NCBI GenBank assembly: GCA_009780825.1
Contig: WQZH01000004.1
Coordinates: 78,255-142,254, forward strand
DNA from: Desulfobulbus sp.
GTDB taxonomy: Bacteria; Desulfobacterota; Desulfobulbia; Desulfobulbales; Desulfobulbaceae
Reading direction: 5' to 3'
DNA length: 64,000 nucleotides
How positions within the stretch are numbered: the first letter of the stretch is position 1; the number at the start of each line of letters is the position of its first letter. A program made the position numbers and the translations under genes. This document shows positions 25,954 to 34,765 of the stretch, one piece after another. The notes under the pieces were generated by a model that was not told the origin of the DNA, did no database searches, and saw nothing but the letters and a program-made list of their open reading frames with translations.

Positions 25954-27006
25954 TTATTTGTTCAGATACACGTTTAAGGCCTTGGCATTGGCCGCCATGG
26001 CCTTTTGTTCGTCTCGCGGCATGGGGATCAGGCCTTTGTCGGCCAGGTACCCCTGCTCGCCCCAGGCGCGGTCGCTGGTCAATTCAGCCAGGAACTCGGC
26101 AATGCCAGGAATCTTGCCGACATGGTCTTTCTTGACATAGATGAACAGCGGTCGGGACACCGGATATGTGCCATCAGCAATGGACTTGAATTCCGGTTGC
26201 ACACCTTCAATGGTCGAGGCCTGGATCTTGTCGGCGTTCTGATCGAGATAACTGAAACCGAAGATGCCCAAACTCTTGGGATTGGCTTCGAGCTTCTGCA
26301 CAATGAGATTATAGTTCTCAACGACCTCGACATAGGCGCCGTCTTCACGCAAGCTCTGGCAGACAGCCTTGAATTTCTTCTCGTCGGTCGATTGCAGCGC
26401 CTTGATCGAGGGGAATGCTGAGCAACCATGGTCCATGATCAATTCGACAAAAGCATCGCGAGTGCCCGAGACAGGCGACGGACCCAACACCTCGATCTTC
26501 TCCGCGGGCAATTTGGGATTCACGTCGTGCCAGGTCTTATAGGGGTTGGCCACCAGTTGGTCGCCACCTGCAGGGCTGGGCACCTCCTTGGCAAGGGCCA
26601 GGAATAGATCTTTCCGGCCAAGCTGCAGATGCTCGGCTTTCTTGCTGTTGGCCAGGACGATACCGTCATAGCCGATCTTGATTTCGACGATCTGGGACAC
26701 GCCGTTTTGGGCGCAGGTTGCAACTTCCGACTTGCTGATCTGACGGGAGGCATTGGCGATATCCGGGGTATCGACCCCGTCACCGGCGCAGAACAGCTTC
26801 ATCCCGCCGCCGGTGCCGGTGATTTCTATCTTCGGAGTCTTGAACTTGCTGCTCTTGCCGAACTGCTCAGCCACAACGGTGGCAAAGGGAGAAACCGTGG
26901 AGGAGCCGACTATCGAGATGTAATCGCGGCCATCAGCGGCGTGAGCAGAGGCGGCCGTACCGGCGAGCAAGGCGGTGGCGGTCATGATGTGGACAAATTT
27001 CTTCAT
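25954..27006 (-). CDS. pstS: Phosphate-binding periplasmic protein PstS
   Basis: A 350-residue substrate-binding protein with a signal peptide (KKFVHIMTATALLAGTAASAHA, cleavage near residue 24). The mature N-terminus ISIVGSSTVSPFATVVAEQF and the ITGTGGGMKLFCAGDG segment contain the Thr/Ser/Gly residues that hold phosphate; SPVSGTRDAFVEL provides the binding Arg/Asp. It delivers phosphate to PstCA. The ATG at 27006 has AGGAGA upstream and begins the signal peptide; the open frame continues to 27078. In many genomes pstS comes first; here it follows pstA. Confidence 0.95.
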   Translation of the reverse strand: MKKFVHIMTATALLAGTAASAHAADGRDYISIVGSSTVSPFATVVAEQFGKSSKFKTPKIEITGTGGGMKLFCAGDGVDTPDIANASRQISKSEVATCAQNGVSQIVEIKIGYDGIVLANSKKAEHLQLGRKDLFLALAKEVPSPAGGDQLVANPYKTWHDVNPKLPAEKIEVLGPSPVSGTRDAFVELIMDHGCSAFPSIKALQSTDEKKFKAVCQSLREDGAYVEVVENYNLIVQKLEANPKSLGIFGFSYLDQNADKIQASTIEGVQPEFKSIADGTYPVSRPLFIYVKKDHVGKIPGIAEFLAELTSDRAWGEQGYLADKGLIPMPRDEQKAMAANAKALNVYLNK

Positions 27007-27117
27007 GGGTGGTCTCCTGATAAAGGTTGCTGTCCAGAACGGTCTATCTGTCCCGTCTGTTTCTGGAACACTACACACGTCTCATTTGCTTCCTGTCAGC
27101 AAACGGTTCGGATTGCA

Positions 27118-28416
27118 TTACCAGCGGCGTTCGAACTTGTTACGAAGCAGAACCGCTGAGGCGTTTATGGCCAACAGCAGGAGGAGCAGCACCATGATTG
27201 CCGCCGCGGTTCGTTCGACAAAGGCCCGTTCCGGGTTATTGGCCCAAAGATAGATCTGCACCGGCAACACCGTGGCCGGATCGCTGAAACCGCGCGGGAC
27301 ATCGACGATGAAGGCCACCATGCCGATCATCAAGAGCGGCGCTGTCTCGCCCAAGGCCCTGGCCATGCCGATAATGGCCCCGGTCATCATGCCGGGCATG
27401 GACAACGGCAAGACATGATGGACAACGGTCTGCATCTGCGAGGCACCGATCCCCAGGGCGGCCTCACGGATGGAAGACGGCACCGATCGCAGCGAGGCGC
27501 GACTGGCGATTATGATGGTCGGCAAGGTCATCAGAGTCAGCACCAAACCACCGACCAAGGAGGCAGAGCGGGGCAGGTTCATGCAGTTGAGGAAGACGGC
27601 CAGCCCGAGCAGGCCGAAGACGATCGACGGAACGGCGGCCAAGTTGTTGATGTTGACCTCGATCAGATCGGCCCAGCGGTTTTTGGGCGCGAACTCTTCC
27701 AGGTAGACCGCCGCAGCCACGCCGATGGGGAAACTGAATGCCAGGGTGACGGCCAAGGTGAAAAAGGAACCCATGACTGCGCCTCGAATTCCAGCCAACT
27801 CAGACTCACGGGAATCACCCGCCTGAAAGAAGGTGGCATTGAAGGTTTGCCGCAGCCGGCCGGAGGCGGCCAGCTGATCGATCCAGGTCGCCTGTTTGTC
27901 GCTGATCCGGCGCTCGTTCTCGGTCACATCGCGGGAAATATGTCCCTTGACGAACATGTCGACCTCGCCGGCAGCCAAAACCCAGATCGGCTTGGTGGCA
28001 CCGATCAATTCCGGCTTGCGCGTCACCATCTCCTGCAGTTGATAGGCGGCTCCGATACTGACCAGCTTGATGGCGGCCCGCCTGTCCTGGCGATCCATCG
28101 CCTGCGGAAAAAGGCTCAGCGTCGCGTCCCGCACTAACGCGGCATAGTTGGCGCTGGCCAAATTGTGGACATCGAACACCGCCGGAGCGAAATGGATGTC
28201 GAGCAGGATCTGGGTCTGCCGAAACGCCGTGTATCCCTTGATCGCGATCGCGCCGAGCAACAGGACCAGAAACATCAGGCTGGCGGCAATGGCCGCAAGC
28301 CCGAAGAACTTGAAGCGCCGTTCCCTGCGATAGCGGGCCGTCAGGCCGGCATTGACCCAGGCCATGGCGCCCATGTCGCCTAGCTCGTTCATCTGGCCGC
28401 TCTTTTCCTCATTCAT
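27118..28416 (-). CDS. pstA: Phosphate ABC transporter permease PstA
   Basis: A 432-residue permease, longer than classic PstA because of an N-terminal helix and a periplasmic insertion (about residues 60-200). The permease core shows ESELAGIRGAVMGSFFTLAV, LEEFAPKNRWADLIEVNINN and the EAA loop EAALGIGASQMQTVVHHVLP, plus several transmembrane helices. It forms the channel with PstC. The ATG at 28416 overlaps the pstC stop by 8 bp. The last residues (KFERRW) are cytoplasmic. Confidence 0.95.
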   Translation of the reverse strand: MNEEKSGQMNELGDMGAMAWVNAGLTARYRRERRFKFFGLAAIAASLMFLVLLLGAIAIKGYTAFRQTQILLDIHFAPAVFDVHNLASANYAALVRDATLSLFPQAMDRQDRRAAIKLVSIGAAYQLQEMVTRKPELIGATKPIWVLAAGEVDMFVKGHISRDVTENERRISDKQATWIDQLAASGRLRQTFNATFFQAGDSRESELAGIRGAVMGSFFTLAVTLAFSFPIGVAAAVYLEEFAPKNRWADLIEVNINNLAAVPSIVFGLLGLAVFLNCMNLPRSASLVGGLVLTLMTLPTIIIASRASLRSVPSSIREAALGIGASQMQTVVHHVLPLSMPGMMTGAIIGMARALGETAPLLMIGMVAFIVDVPRGFSDPATVLPVQIYLWANNPERAFVERTAAAIMVLLLLLLAINASAVLLRNKFERRW

Positions 28417-29794
28417 ATTCTTCACGGTATTTGCGCACCACGTAGAGGGCGATGACATTGAGCGCCAGGGTGACAATGAACAGCAACAAGCCCAAGGCAA
28501 AGGCCGCCAGTGTCTTGGGGCTGTCGAATTCCTGGTCGCCGACCAACAGCGTAACGATCTGCACGGTCACCGTGGTCGCCGCCTTGAAGGGATTGAAGGT
28601 GAGATTGGCGGCCATGCCGGCGGCCATGACCACGATCATGGTCTCGCCGATGGCCCGCGACACCGCCAGCAGGATCGAGCCGACGATGCCGGGCAAGGCG
28701 GCGGGCAGAATGACCAGCTTGATGGTCTCGCTCTTGGTGGCGCCCAGGCCGTAGGAGCCGTCACGCAGCGACTGGGGCACGGCATTGATGACATCGTCGG
28801 ACAGCGAGGAAACAAAGGGAATGATCATGATCCCCATCACCAGTCCAGCGGCCAGGGCGCTTTCCGAGGCTACCGGCAGACCGACCATGGCGCCCAGATC
28901 CTTGATGGCCGGCGCCACCACCAAAGCTGCGAAAAACCCGTACACTACGGTGGGCACGCCGGCCAGAATCTCCAAGAGCGGTTTGACCGCGGCCCGGAAC
29001 CTGGCACCGGCGTATTCGGAGAGGTAGATAGCTGACATCAGGCCCAAGGGCACGGCGATGACCATGGCGATGCCGGAGATAAGAAAGGTGCCGACGAGCA
29101 CCGGGATCGCTCCGAAACTGCCGGAACTGCCCGTCTGATCGGCCCGGATAGCCATCTGCGGGCTCCATTTGAAACCAAAGAGAAAATCGGTCGGGGAAAC
29201 CTGCTGAAAAAACCGGATCGACTCGAGCAGAACCGAAAGCACGATGCCGATAGTGATGAAGACAGCCAAGGTGGAACAGAGGGTGAGCACAACCTTGATG
29301 ACTCGCTCGACCTGATTGCGGGCCCGCAATGTTGGCCGAATCCGCTTCAGCAGCAGACAGGCGCCGGCCAGCGCCGTGCTCAGGGCCACGGTCGCCAGCG
29401 CCAGGTCGCTGATTCGCCGCATGCCGAGATACTGGTCGGCGGCGGCCTGGATCAGGGGATCGACCTTGTGGGCCATCATAGTGCCGGCCACCAGGTTGCG
29501 CAGGTCATTGACCAGCAGGTTGGCTTGGTCCGGGCTGGATATCCCCTTGGCCGCGGCGACCCCATCCATGGCCATGCGGATGAGCAGCGGTTCGGCGGCC
29601 AGGTGCCAGACGACCACCACTGCCAAGGACGGCAGTCCGCACCACAATCCGGCCAGTACGCCATAGTAGTAGGGACGGGAATGCAGTTTCCCGGACAACG
29701 ATTGCCGCGCAAGCATGAAGGCGCGCCGGCAACCCAGCCAGTAGGTCAACGAGGACAGAAGCAGGATCAGGGTAACGAGCAGAGGTAGGGACAT
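28409..29794 (-). CDS. pstC: Phosphate ABC transporter permease PstC
   Basis: About 461 residues. The N-terminal part (1-190) has extra helices and a periplasmic region; the permease core holds VGTFLISGIAMVIAVPLGLM, IYLSEYAGARFR and the EAA loop DGSYGLGATKSETIKLVILP. It pairs with PstA to transport phosphate. The ATG at 29794 was chosen; an in-frame TTG at 29815 is the alternative. It is the first gene of the leftward pst operon and diverges from the phosphofructokinase gene. No convincing Pho box was recognised upstream. Confidence 0.93.
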   Translation of the reverse strand: MSLPLLVTLILLLSSLTYWLGCRRAFMLARQSLSGKLHSRPYYYGVLAGLWCGLPSLAVVVVWHLAAEPLLIRMAMDGVAAAKGISSPDQANLLVNDLRNLVAGTMMAHKVDPLIQAAADQYLGMRRISDLALATVALSTALAGACLLLKRIRPTLRARNQVERVIKVVLTLCSTLAVFITIGIVLSVLLESIRFFQQVSPTDFLFGFKWSPQMAIRADQTGSSGSFGAIPVLVGTFLISGIAMVIAVPLGLMSAIYLSEYAGARFRAAVKPLLEILAGVPTVVYGFFAALVVAPAIKDLGAMVGLPVASESALAAGLVMGIMIIPFVSSLSDDVINAVPQSLRDGSYGLGATKSETIKLVILPAALPGIVGSILLAVSRAIGETMIVVMAAGMAANLTFNPFKAATTVTVQIVTLLVGDQEFDSPKTLAAFALGLLLFIVTLALNVIALYVVRKYREEYE

Positions 29795-29926
29795 GGCAGT
29801 ATTGTTGAAGAGCAAAGAGCCTCACCGCGTTTCACCGCTTTGCCTCAAATCCTACCGGCGCTTTATTACAACCGGATTTGATCAGTGTTATATTTCCGTT
29901 AGAACTCTGGCGCGCAGCGGAGTAAC

Positions 29927-30049
29927 ATGATTAAAGAAAACGATATCGAACATATTGCCGCTGATTTCCGGGGACTACTCCCCGGGCAAGAGCGCATCAC
30001 GGAGAAAATCCATGGGAAAATGTATCGGCGTCCTGACCGCCGGCGGTGA
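29927..30049 (+). CDS. Possible 40-residue upstream ORF overlapping the phosphofructokinase start
   Basis: ATG at 29927 has GGAG 5 nt upstream, a better context than many real genes. The frame encodes [20 protein letters not shown], then 20 more residues ending in a basic tail, and terminates 37 bp inside the phosphofructokinase gene in another frame. It may be a leader peptide or translationally coupled small protein; no homology is known to me. Confidence 0.3.
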   Translation: MIKENDIEHIAADFRGLLPGQERITEKIHGKMYRRPDRRR

Positions 30050-31142
30050 CAGTCCTGGACTCAATGCCGCCATCCGGGCCATTAGCAAGAGCGCGTTCAA
30101 TGCGTTCAATATGCAGGTGATCGGCTTTCGCGACGGCTTCCGCGGCCTGATGGAAAGCCGTACCGTGCACCTGGAAGGAGAAATCCTTTCCGGCATCCTC
30201 ACCTTGGGCGGCACCATTCTCGGGACCAGTCGCGACAAGCCGCACAAGATGCCTGTCGGCTCGAAGGTCCAGGACATGACCGAGGTGATGATCGACAACT
30301 ACCATCGCCACAACCTCGAAGCCCTGGTGTGCATTGGCGGCGGAGGCACCCAGAAGAATGCCTTTCGCCTGGCCCAGGCCGGAGTGAACGTGATCACCCT
30401 GCCCAAGACCATCGACAACGATGTCGCCATGACCGACATCACCTTCGGCTTCGATACCGCCCTATCGATCGCCACCGACGCCATCGACCGCCTCCACTCC
30501 ACCGCCTACAGCCACCACCGCATCATCGTGGTCGAGATCATGGGTCACAACAGCGGCTGGCTCGGACTGGGCGCCGGATTAGCCGGTGGAGCCGACGTCA
30601 TCCTCATTCCCGAGATTCCCTATGACGTGCATCAGGTGGCCGACGCCATCCGCAGACGCCGGCATCAGGGCAAGAATTTCAGCATTGTCGCCGTTTCCGA
30701 GGGCGCATTGGCGATGGAGGACGCCAGGGAGCTGGCCAGGCTCAAAGAAAAAAAACAGACGGACAGGGATCAAAAAAAACAACATAAGGCCGCGGCCGGC
30801 CTGAAAGCCTTTCAGGCCAATCACGCCGGCAACACCTTGCGATTGTCGGCGCAACTGGAACAGCTCACCGGTCTGGAGAGCCGGGTGACTATCCTCGGGC
30901 ATCTCCAGCGAGGAGGCACGCCCACCGCCGCCGACCGCATCCTCGCCACCCGTCTGGGCTCAGCCTGCGTCACAGCCATCGACGCCCGGCAATACGGCTG
31001 CATGGTGGCGGTCAAGGGTCAATCGACCGAGGTGGTGGATTTGGCCGAGGTGGTCGGCAAACGCAAGGTGGTGCCAATCGATCACCCGTGGATCAAAGCC
31101 GCCATGGAAACAGAGACCTGTCTGGGCGACCACCTCCGTTGA
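30012..31142 (+). CDS. 6-phosphofructokinase, group III-like (ATP or PPi donor unresolved)
   Basis: A 376-residue PFK. The N-terminus [18 protein letters not shown] is family-typical. The phosphoryl-donor loop reads CIGGGGTQ instead of GGDGS, and the catalytic segment is PKTIDNDV. In Escherichia coli numbering, Gly at 104 favours ATP, while Lys at 124 is seen in PPi-type enzymes, so the site is mixed. The [18 protein letters not shown] segment binds fructose 6-phosphate. A Lys-rich insert lies near residues 245-265. The ATG at 30012 has GGAG upstream. It sits inside the phosphate regulon cluster, divergent from pstC. Confidence 0.9.
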   Translation: MGKCIGVLTAGGDSPGLNAAIRAISKSAFNAFNMQVIGFRDGFRGLMESRTVHLEGEILSGILTLGGTILGTSRDKPHKMPVGSKVQDMTEVMIDNYHRHNLEALVCIGGGGTQKNAFRLAQAGVNVITLPKTIDNDVAMTDITFGFDTALSIATDAIDRLHSTAYSHHRIIVVEIMGHNSGWLGLGAGLAGGADVILIPEIPYDVHQVADAIRRRRHQGKNFSIVAVSEGALAMEDARELARLKEKKQTDRDQKKQHKAAAGLKAFQANHAGNTLRLSAQLEQLTGLESRVTILGHLQRGGTPTAADRILATRLGSACVTAIDARQYGCMVAVKGQSTEVVDLAEVVGKRKVVPIDHPWIKAAMETETCLGDHLR

Positions 31143-31170
31143 GTGCGCAGCGGGAGGGAGGGCCCGCCGG

Positions 31171-31845
31171 TCAGACCGGATCTTCGCTGCTCCGGACGAT
31201 TTCCCCCTCCGCCAGGTAGATGACCTCCTCGGCGATGTTGATCGCCCGGTCGCCGACCCGTTCAAGATGACGGGCAATGAGATAGACGTTGACCAGGGCG
31301 GCGGCGTTGTCCGGGCGGCGTTTGATCTCCCCGATCACCGTCTTGTAGGCCGCATCGCGCAGGCTGTTGACTTCGTCGTCCATGAGAAAAATGCTTCGGG
31401 CCAGGGCCGTATCCTCAGCGACCAGCGCGTCTAGGCTGGTCTTCACCATTGCCAACACCTTGGCAGCCATGGGCTGGTAATCCAGTTCCACCGAGAAATC
31501 CGCGGTGGCGACCGCCGTGATGGTGAGGATCCGCTTGGCGATGTTGACCGCGATATCGGCGATCCGTTCCAGTTCGTTGTTGATTTTGATGATCGCAATG
31601 ATCAAGCGCAGATCACGGGCCACCGGCTGATGGAGGGCGAGGATCTTCAGACATTCCTCCTCGACCCGAATCTCCATGTCGTCGACTTCCCAATCCGCGG
31701 TCATAATCGCCTGGGCCTGTTCACGGTCCTTGGTGTTCAAGATGGCGCAAGCCTGCCGCAGGCGGTTTTCCGCCAGGGTGCCCATGGTGAGAATCGCTTT
31801 TTTCAGTTCATGGATCTCTCGATGGAAATGCATGTGCTTCGCCAC
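31171..31845 (-). CDS. phoU: Phosphate transport regulator PhoU
   Basis: A 224-residue all-helical protein with two PhoU repeats. The metal-site motif E/DxxxD appears in INNELERIADIAVNIAKRI (first half) and IARHLERVGDRAINIAEEVI (second half). PhoU links the Pst transporter to PhoR, keeping the regulon off when phosphate is plentiful. GTG at 31845 is preceded by GGAGGAG; the longer frame to 31920 is rejected. It is convergent with phosphofructokinase and divergent from phoB. Confidence 0.95.
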   Translation of the reverse strand: MAKHMHFHREIHELKKAILTMGTLAENRLRQACAILNTKDREQAQAIMTADWEVDDMEIRVEEECLKILALHQPVARDLRLIIAIIKINNELERIADIAVNIAKRILTITAVATADFSVELDYQPMAAKVLAMVKTSLDALVAEDTALARSIFLMDDEVNSLRDAAYKTVIGEIKRRPDNAAALVNVYLIARHLERVGDRAINIAEEVIYLAEGEIVRSSEDPV

Positions 31846-32029
31846 GGGACTCCTCCGATTTGATGGTGTTAAGGATAAGACACGGCACGCCATTATTACG
31901 TACCGTTTCTCCGTTACCACCAGATTAGAAACCGATTAAGATCGCGTTAGCTTTTTTCTTTTCCCTTGCACCCCGCATTGGGGGCGCATAAACAGTACCC
32001 CAGACACAGGTACCACAGCGGAGAAAAAA

Positions 32030-32725
32030 GTGAAGAAACCGAGCATCCTGGTGGTCGAGGACGACGCCGACATCCAACAGCTTGTCAGCTACAACCTGAT
32101 CAAATCTGGATTCAATGTCCTGTGCGCCGACAGCGGCGAGGAGGCCCTGCGCCTGATCGCCAGGGAACAGGTCGACGCCATGGTGCTTGATCTGATGCTG
32201 CCCGGCAAGGATGGTGGCGAGGTGTGCCAGGCAGTGCGCTGCCAGGAAGCCACCCGCGGACTGCCGATCATCATGCTGACCGCCAAAAGCGAAGAGGACG
32301 ACATTGTGGATGGCTTGGGATGCGGAGCCGATGACTACATCACCAAACCCTTCAGCCCCCGGGTGCTGATCGCCCGGATCGAGGCGGTCCTGCGAAGGAC
32401 GCCGGCGCCCGGAGGCGAACCGGAGAGCGAGTCTATCCGTATCGGCAGCCAGGGCATGGAGATTCACCCCGGCCGGCACGAGGTGCGGGTGGACGGCAGT
32501 GAAATCCATCTCACCGCCTCCGAATTCACCATCTTGGAACTGCTCGCCGGCCGGCCCGGTTGGGTCTTTTCCCGGCAGCAGATCATCGACCGGATTCGCG
32601 GCTACGATTACAGCATCACTCCCCGGGCCGTGGATGTGCAGATTTTTGGCCTGCGCAAGAAGCTCGGAGATTCAGGCGCCTGCATTGAAACGGTACGGGC
32701 GATCGGTTACCGGATCAGGCCATAG
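32030..32725 (+). CDS. phoB: Response regulator PhoB
   Basis: A 231-residue OmpR/PhoB-type regulator. The receiver domain has the acidic pair EDDADI near residue 10, phospho-acceptor Asp 54 in VLDLMLPGKDGG, Thr in LTAKSEEDD and Lys in ITKPFSPRVL. The winged-helix effector domain (about 130-230) carries LTASEFTILELLAGRPGWVF and RAVDVQIFGLRKKLG. It activates the Pho regulon under phosphate limitation. Start is GTG at 32030 with GGAG upstream. phoR follows after 84 bp. Confidence 0.93.
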   Translation: MKKPSILVVEDDADIQQLVSYNLIKSGFNVLCADSGEEALRLIAREQVDAMVLDLMLPGKDGGEVCQAVRCQEATRGLPIIMLTAKSEEDDIVDGLGCGADDYITKPFSPRVLIARIEAVLRRTPAPGGEPESESIRIGSQGMEIHPGRHEVRVDGSEIHLTASEFTILELLAGRPGWVFSRQQIIDRIRGYDYSITPRAVDVQIFGLRKKLGDSGACIETVRAIGYRIRP

Positions 32726-32809
32726 CCGCCAAACAGATCCTCCGAATATAGGGGCATTCATCCCGCGGCAACCCACCGACGCAACCACCAATTTTCGCGA
32801 GAGCCGCCC

Positions 32810-34618
32810 ATGCGCAACATCCGTCTCTTCTGGCAGATCTTTCCGGTCTGTATCGGCATTACCTTGGCCTCCATGCTGGCGGTCGTCTGGCTGGCCTCCA
32901 CCACCAGCCACTCCTTTTTCATCGATCGCCTCAAAGATGAAATCCGGGAACGTGCCCTCCTGATCGAGCCCACCATCGCCACGCTCAGTGGCGGCGAGGA
33001 CCGGCCTTTCCAGGACTTAGTCCGCCAGGTGGGCCGGCGGGCCGCGACCCGAATCACGGTGATCGACGGTAATGGCACGGTGCTGGCCGACTCCGACGAA
33101 GACCATCTGCTCATGGATAACCATGCCAGGCGGCCCGAGGTGGAGCCGGCCCTGACCGGTGAGATCGGCTATGCCATGCGCCACAGCCGGACCTTGGGCG
33201 AAACCATGCTCTATGCCGCCATTCCGGTCATACTCGGCCCTGACCAGCATCGGGGGGCATTGCGTCTGGCCATCCCGGCGACATCCATCGAGAATATGCT
33301 GGCCTCGCTGTACAAAAAAATGGTCGGCATCGGCCTGGCTGTGGCGATGCTGGCCGGACTGCTGTCCCTCTATTCCGCCCGCAGGATCAGTCGTCCTCTG
33401 GAGGAAATGAAGCGGGGAGCCGAGCACATGACCTCGGGCCGTATCGACCAACTTGTCAGGATCGACAGTGGGCGCATGTCGGCGGAAATGGCCAGTCTGG
33501 CCGCCTCAATCAACAAAATGGCCGAGCAGATCAATCGCCGCATCTGGATCATCATCCAGCAACGCAACGAGTTGGAGGCGGTGTTTGCAAGCATGGCTGA
33601 TTCGGTGGTCGCCATTGATGCCGACAAGAAGATCATTCGCATGAATCAGGTGGCCGCAGCACTTTTCGCCCTGCCCGCGGAAACGGTCAAGGGCAAGGCG
33701 GTGGAAGGGGTGATCCGCAACGCCAGCCTCCTGGAAATGATTGATTGCACCCTTGGCCACAATCCGCCGCAGGAACGGAAGGTGACCTTGTTCAGCGGCG
33801 CTGATCCGATTATCCTCCAGGTCCATGCCGTACCGCTGCGCGACGAAGACAACCGCAGCATGGGTGTCCTCTTGGTGATGAGCGACCTGACCAAGCTCAA
33901 CCGGCTGGAAACCATCCGTCAGGACTTTGTCGCCAATGTCTCCCACGAATTGAAGACGCCGATCACCGCGATCAAGGGATATGTCGAGACCCTGCTCGAC
34001 GGCGCGCTCGACGATGCGGACACTGCCCGCCGGTTTCTCGGCATCGTCGTCCGCCAGACCAACCGCCTGGATGCCATTGTCGACGATCTGCTGACGCTTT
34101 CCCGGATCGAAAACCAGGAAAACAAGGAGGAAATAGCCCTGGAACCGGGCGAGGTGGGCCCGGTGTTTGCCGGTGCGGTCCAGACCTGCGCCGTGCTGAC
34201 CAACGCCAAGGACATCGTTTTGCAGGTGCAATGCGATCAGGAGGTCATGGTGGCCATGAATCAGCCACTTTTGGAACAGGCGGTGATCAACCTGCTCAAA
34301 AATGCCATCGCCTACAGCCCCCATGGATCGGTGGTGTCCCTGAGCTGTCAGGAAAGCGGCGCCGGAGCGGGCGAACGGAAAGCGCACCTGGCGGTCATCG
34401 ACAACGGCCCCGGTATTGCCAGGGAGCATCTGCCCCGGCTGTTCGAACGGTTTTATCGCTGCGACAAGGCGCGCAGCCGCGATCTGGGCGGCACCGGCCT
34501 GGGCTTGGCAATCGTCAAGCACATCGCCCAGATCCATCATGGCACGGTGGAGGTGGCAAGCGCTCCCGGCCAGGGTTCGACCTTCACCATTATCTTGCCC
34601 GCGATCGACCTGCCATAG
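32810..34618 (+). CDS. phoR: Phosphate-regulon sensor histidine kinase PhoR
   Basis: A 602-residue kinase. Transmembrane helix 1 lies at about residues 9-30, an extracytoplasmic sensor loop at 31-160, and helix 2 at about 165-188. A HAMP linker (SARRISRPLEEMKRGAEHM) and a PAS domain follow (FASMADSVVAIDADKKIIRM). The H-box FVANVSHELKTPITAIKGYV, N-box NLLKNAIAYSP, and G-boxes DNGPGIAREH and GGTGLGLAIVKHI are intact. It phosphorylates PhoB. The large periplasmic sensor is longer than in E. coli PhoR but common outside Enterobacteria. Confidence 0.93.
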   Translation: MRNIRLFWQIFPVCIGITLASMLAVVWLASTTSHSFFIDRLKDEIRERALLIEPTIATLSGGEDRPFQDLVRQVGRRAATRITVIDGNGTVLADSDEDHLLMDNHARRPEVEPALTGEIGYAMRHSRTLGETMLYAAIPVILGPDQHRGALRLAIPATSIENMLASLYKKMVGIGLAVAMLAGLLSLYSARRISRPLEEMKRGAEHMTSGRIDQLVRIDSGRMSAEMASLAASINKMAEQINRRIWIIIQQRNELEAVFASMADSVVAIDADKKIIRMNQVAAALFALPAETVKGKAVEGVIRNASLLEMIDCTLGHNPPQERKVTLFSGADPIILQVHAVPLRDEDNRSMGVLLVMSDLTKLNRLETIRQDFVANVSHELKTPITAIKGYVETLLDGALDDADTARRFLGIVVRQTNRLDAIVDDLLTLSRIENQENKEEIALEPGEVGPVFAGAVQTCAVLTNAKDIVLQVQCDQEVMVAMNQPLLEQAVINLLKNAIAYSPHGSVVSLSCQESGAGAGERKAHLAVIDNGPGIAREHLPRLFERFYRCDKARSRDLGGTGLGLAIVKHIAQIHHGTVEVASAPGQGSTFTIILPAIDLP

Positions 34619-34765
34619 GCAGCCAGCTCTCTGCGGACAATGAAGGACCGATGCGGACAGGGACAGGCCAGGAGCTGCCGGCACAGGTCAGCACCTAGAC
34701 GGTGAAAGCCTGTACAACCAGACAGGCCGCGCAGCAACCGAAACGCCGCGACGATGCTCTCCCCT

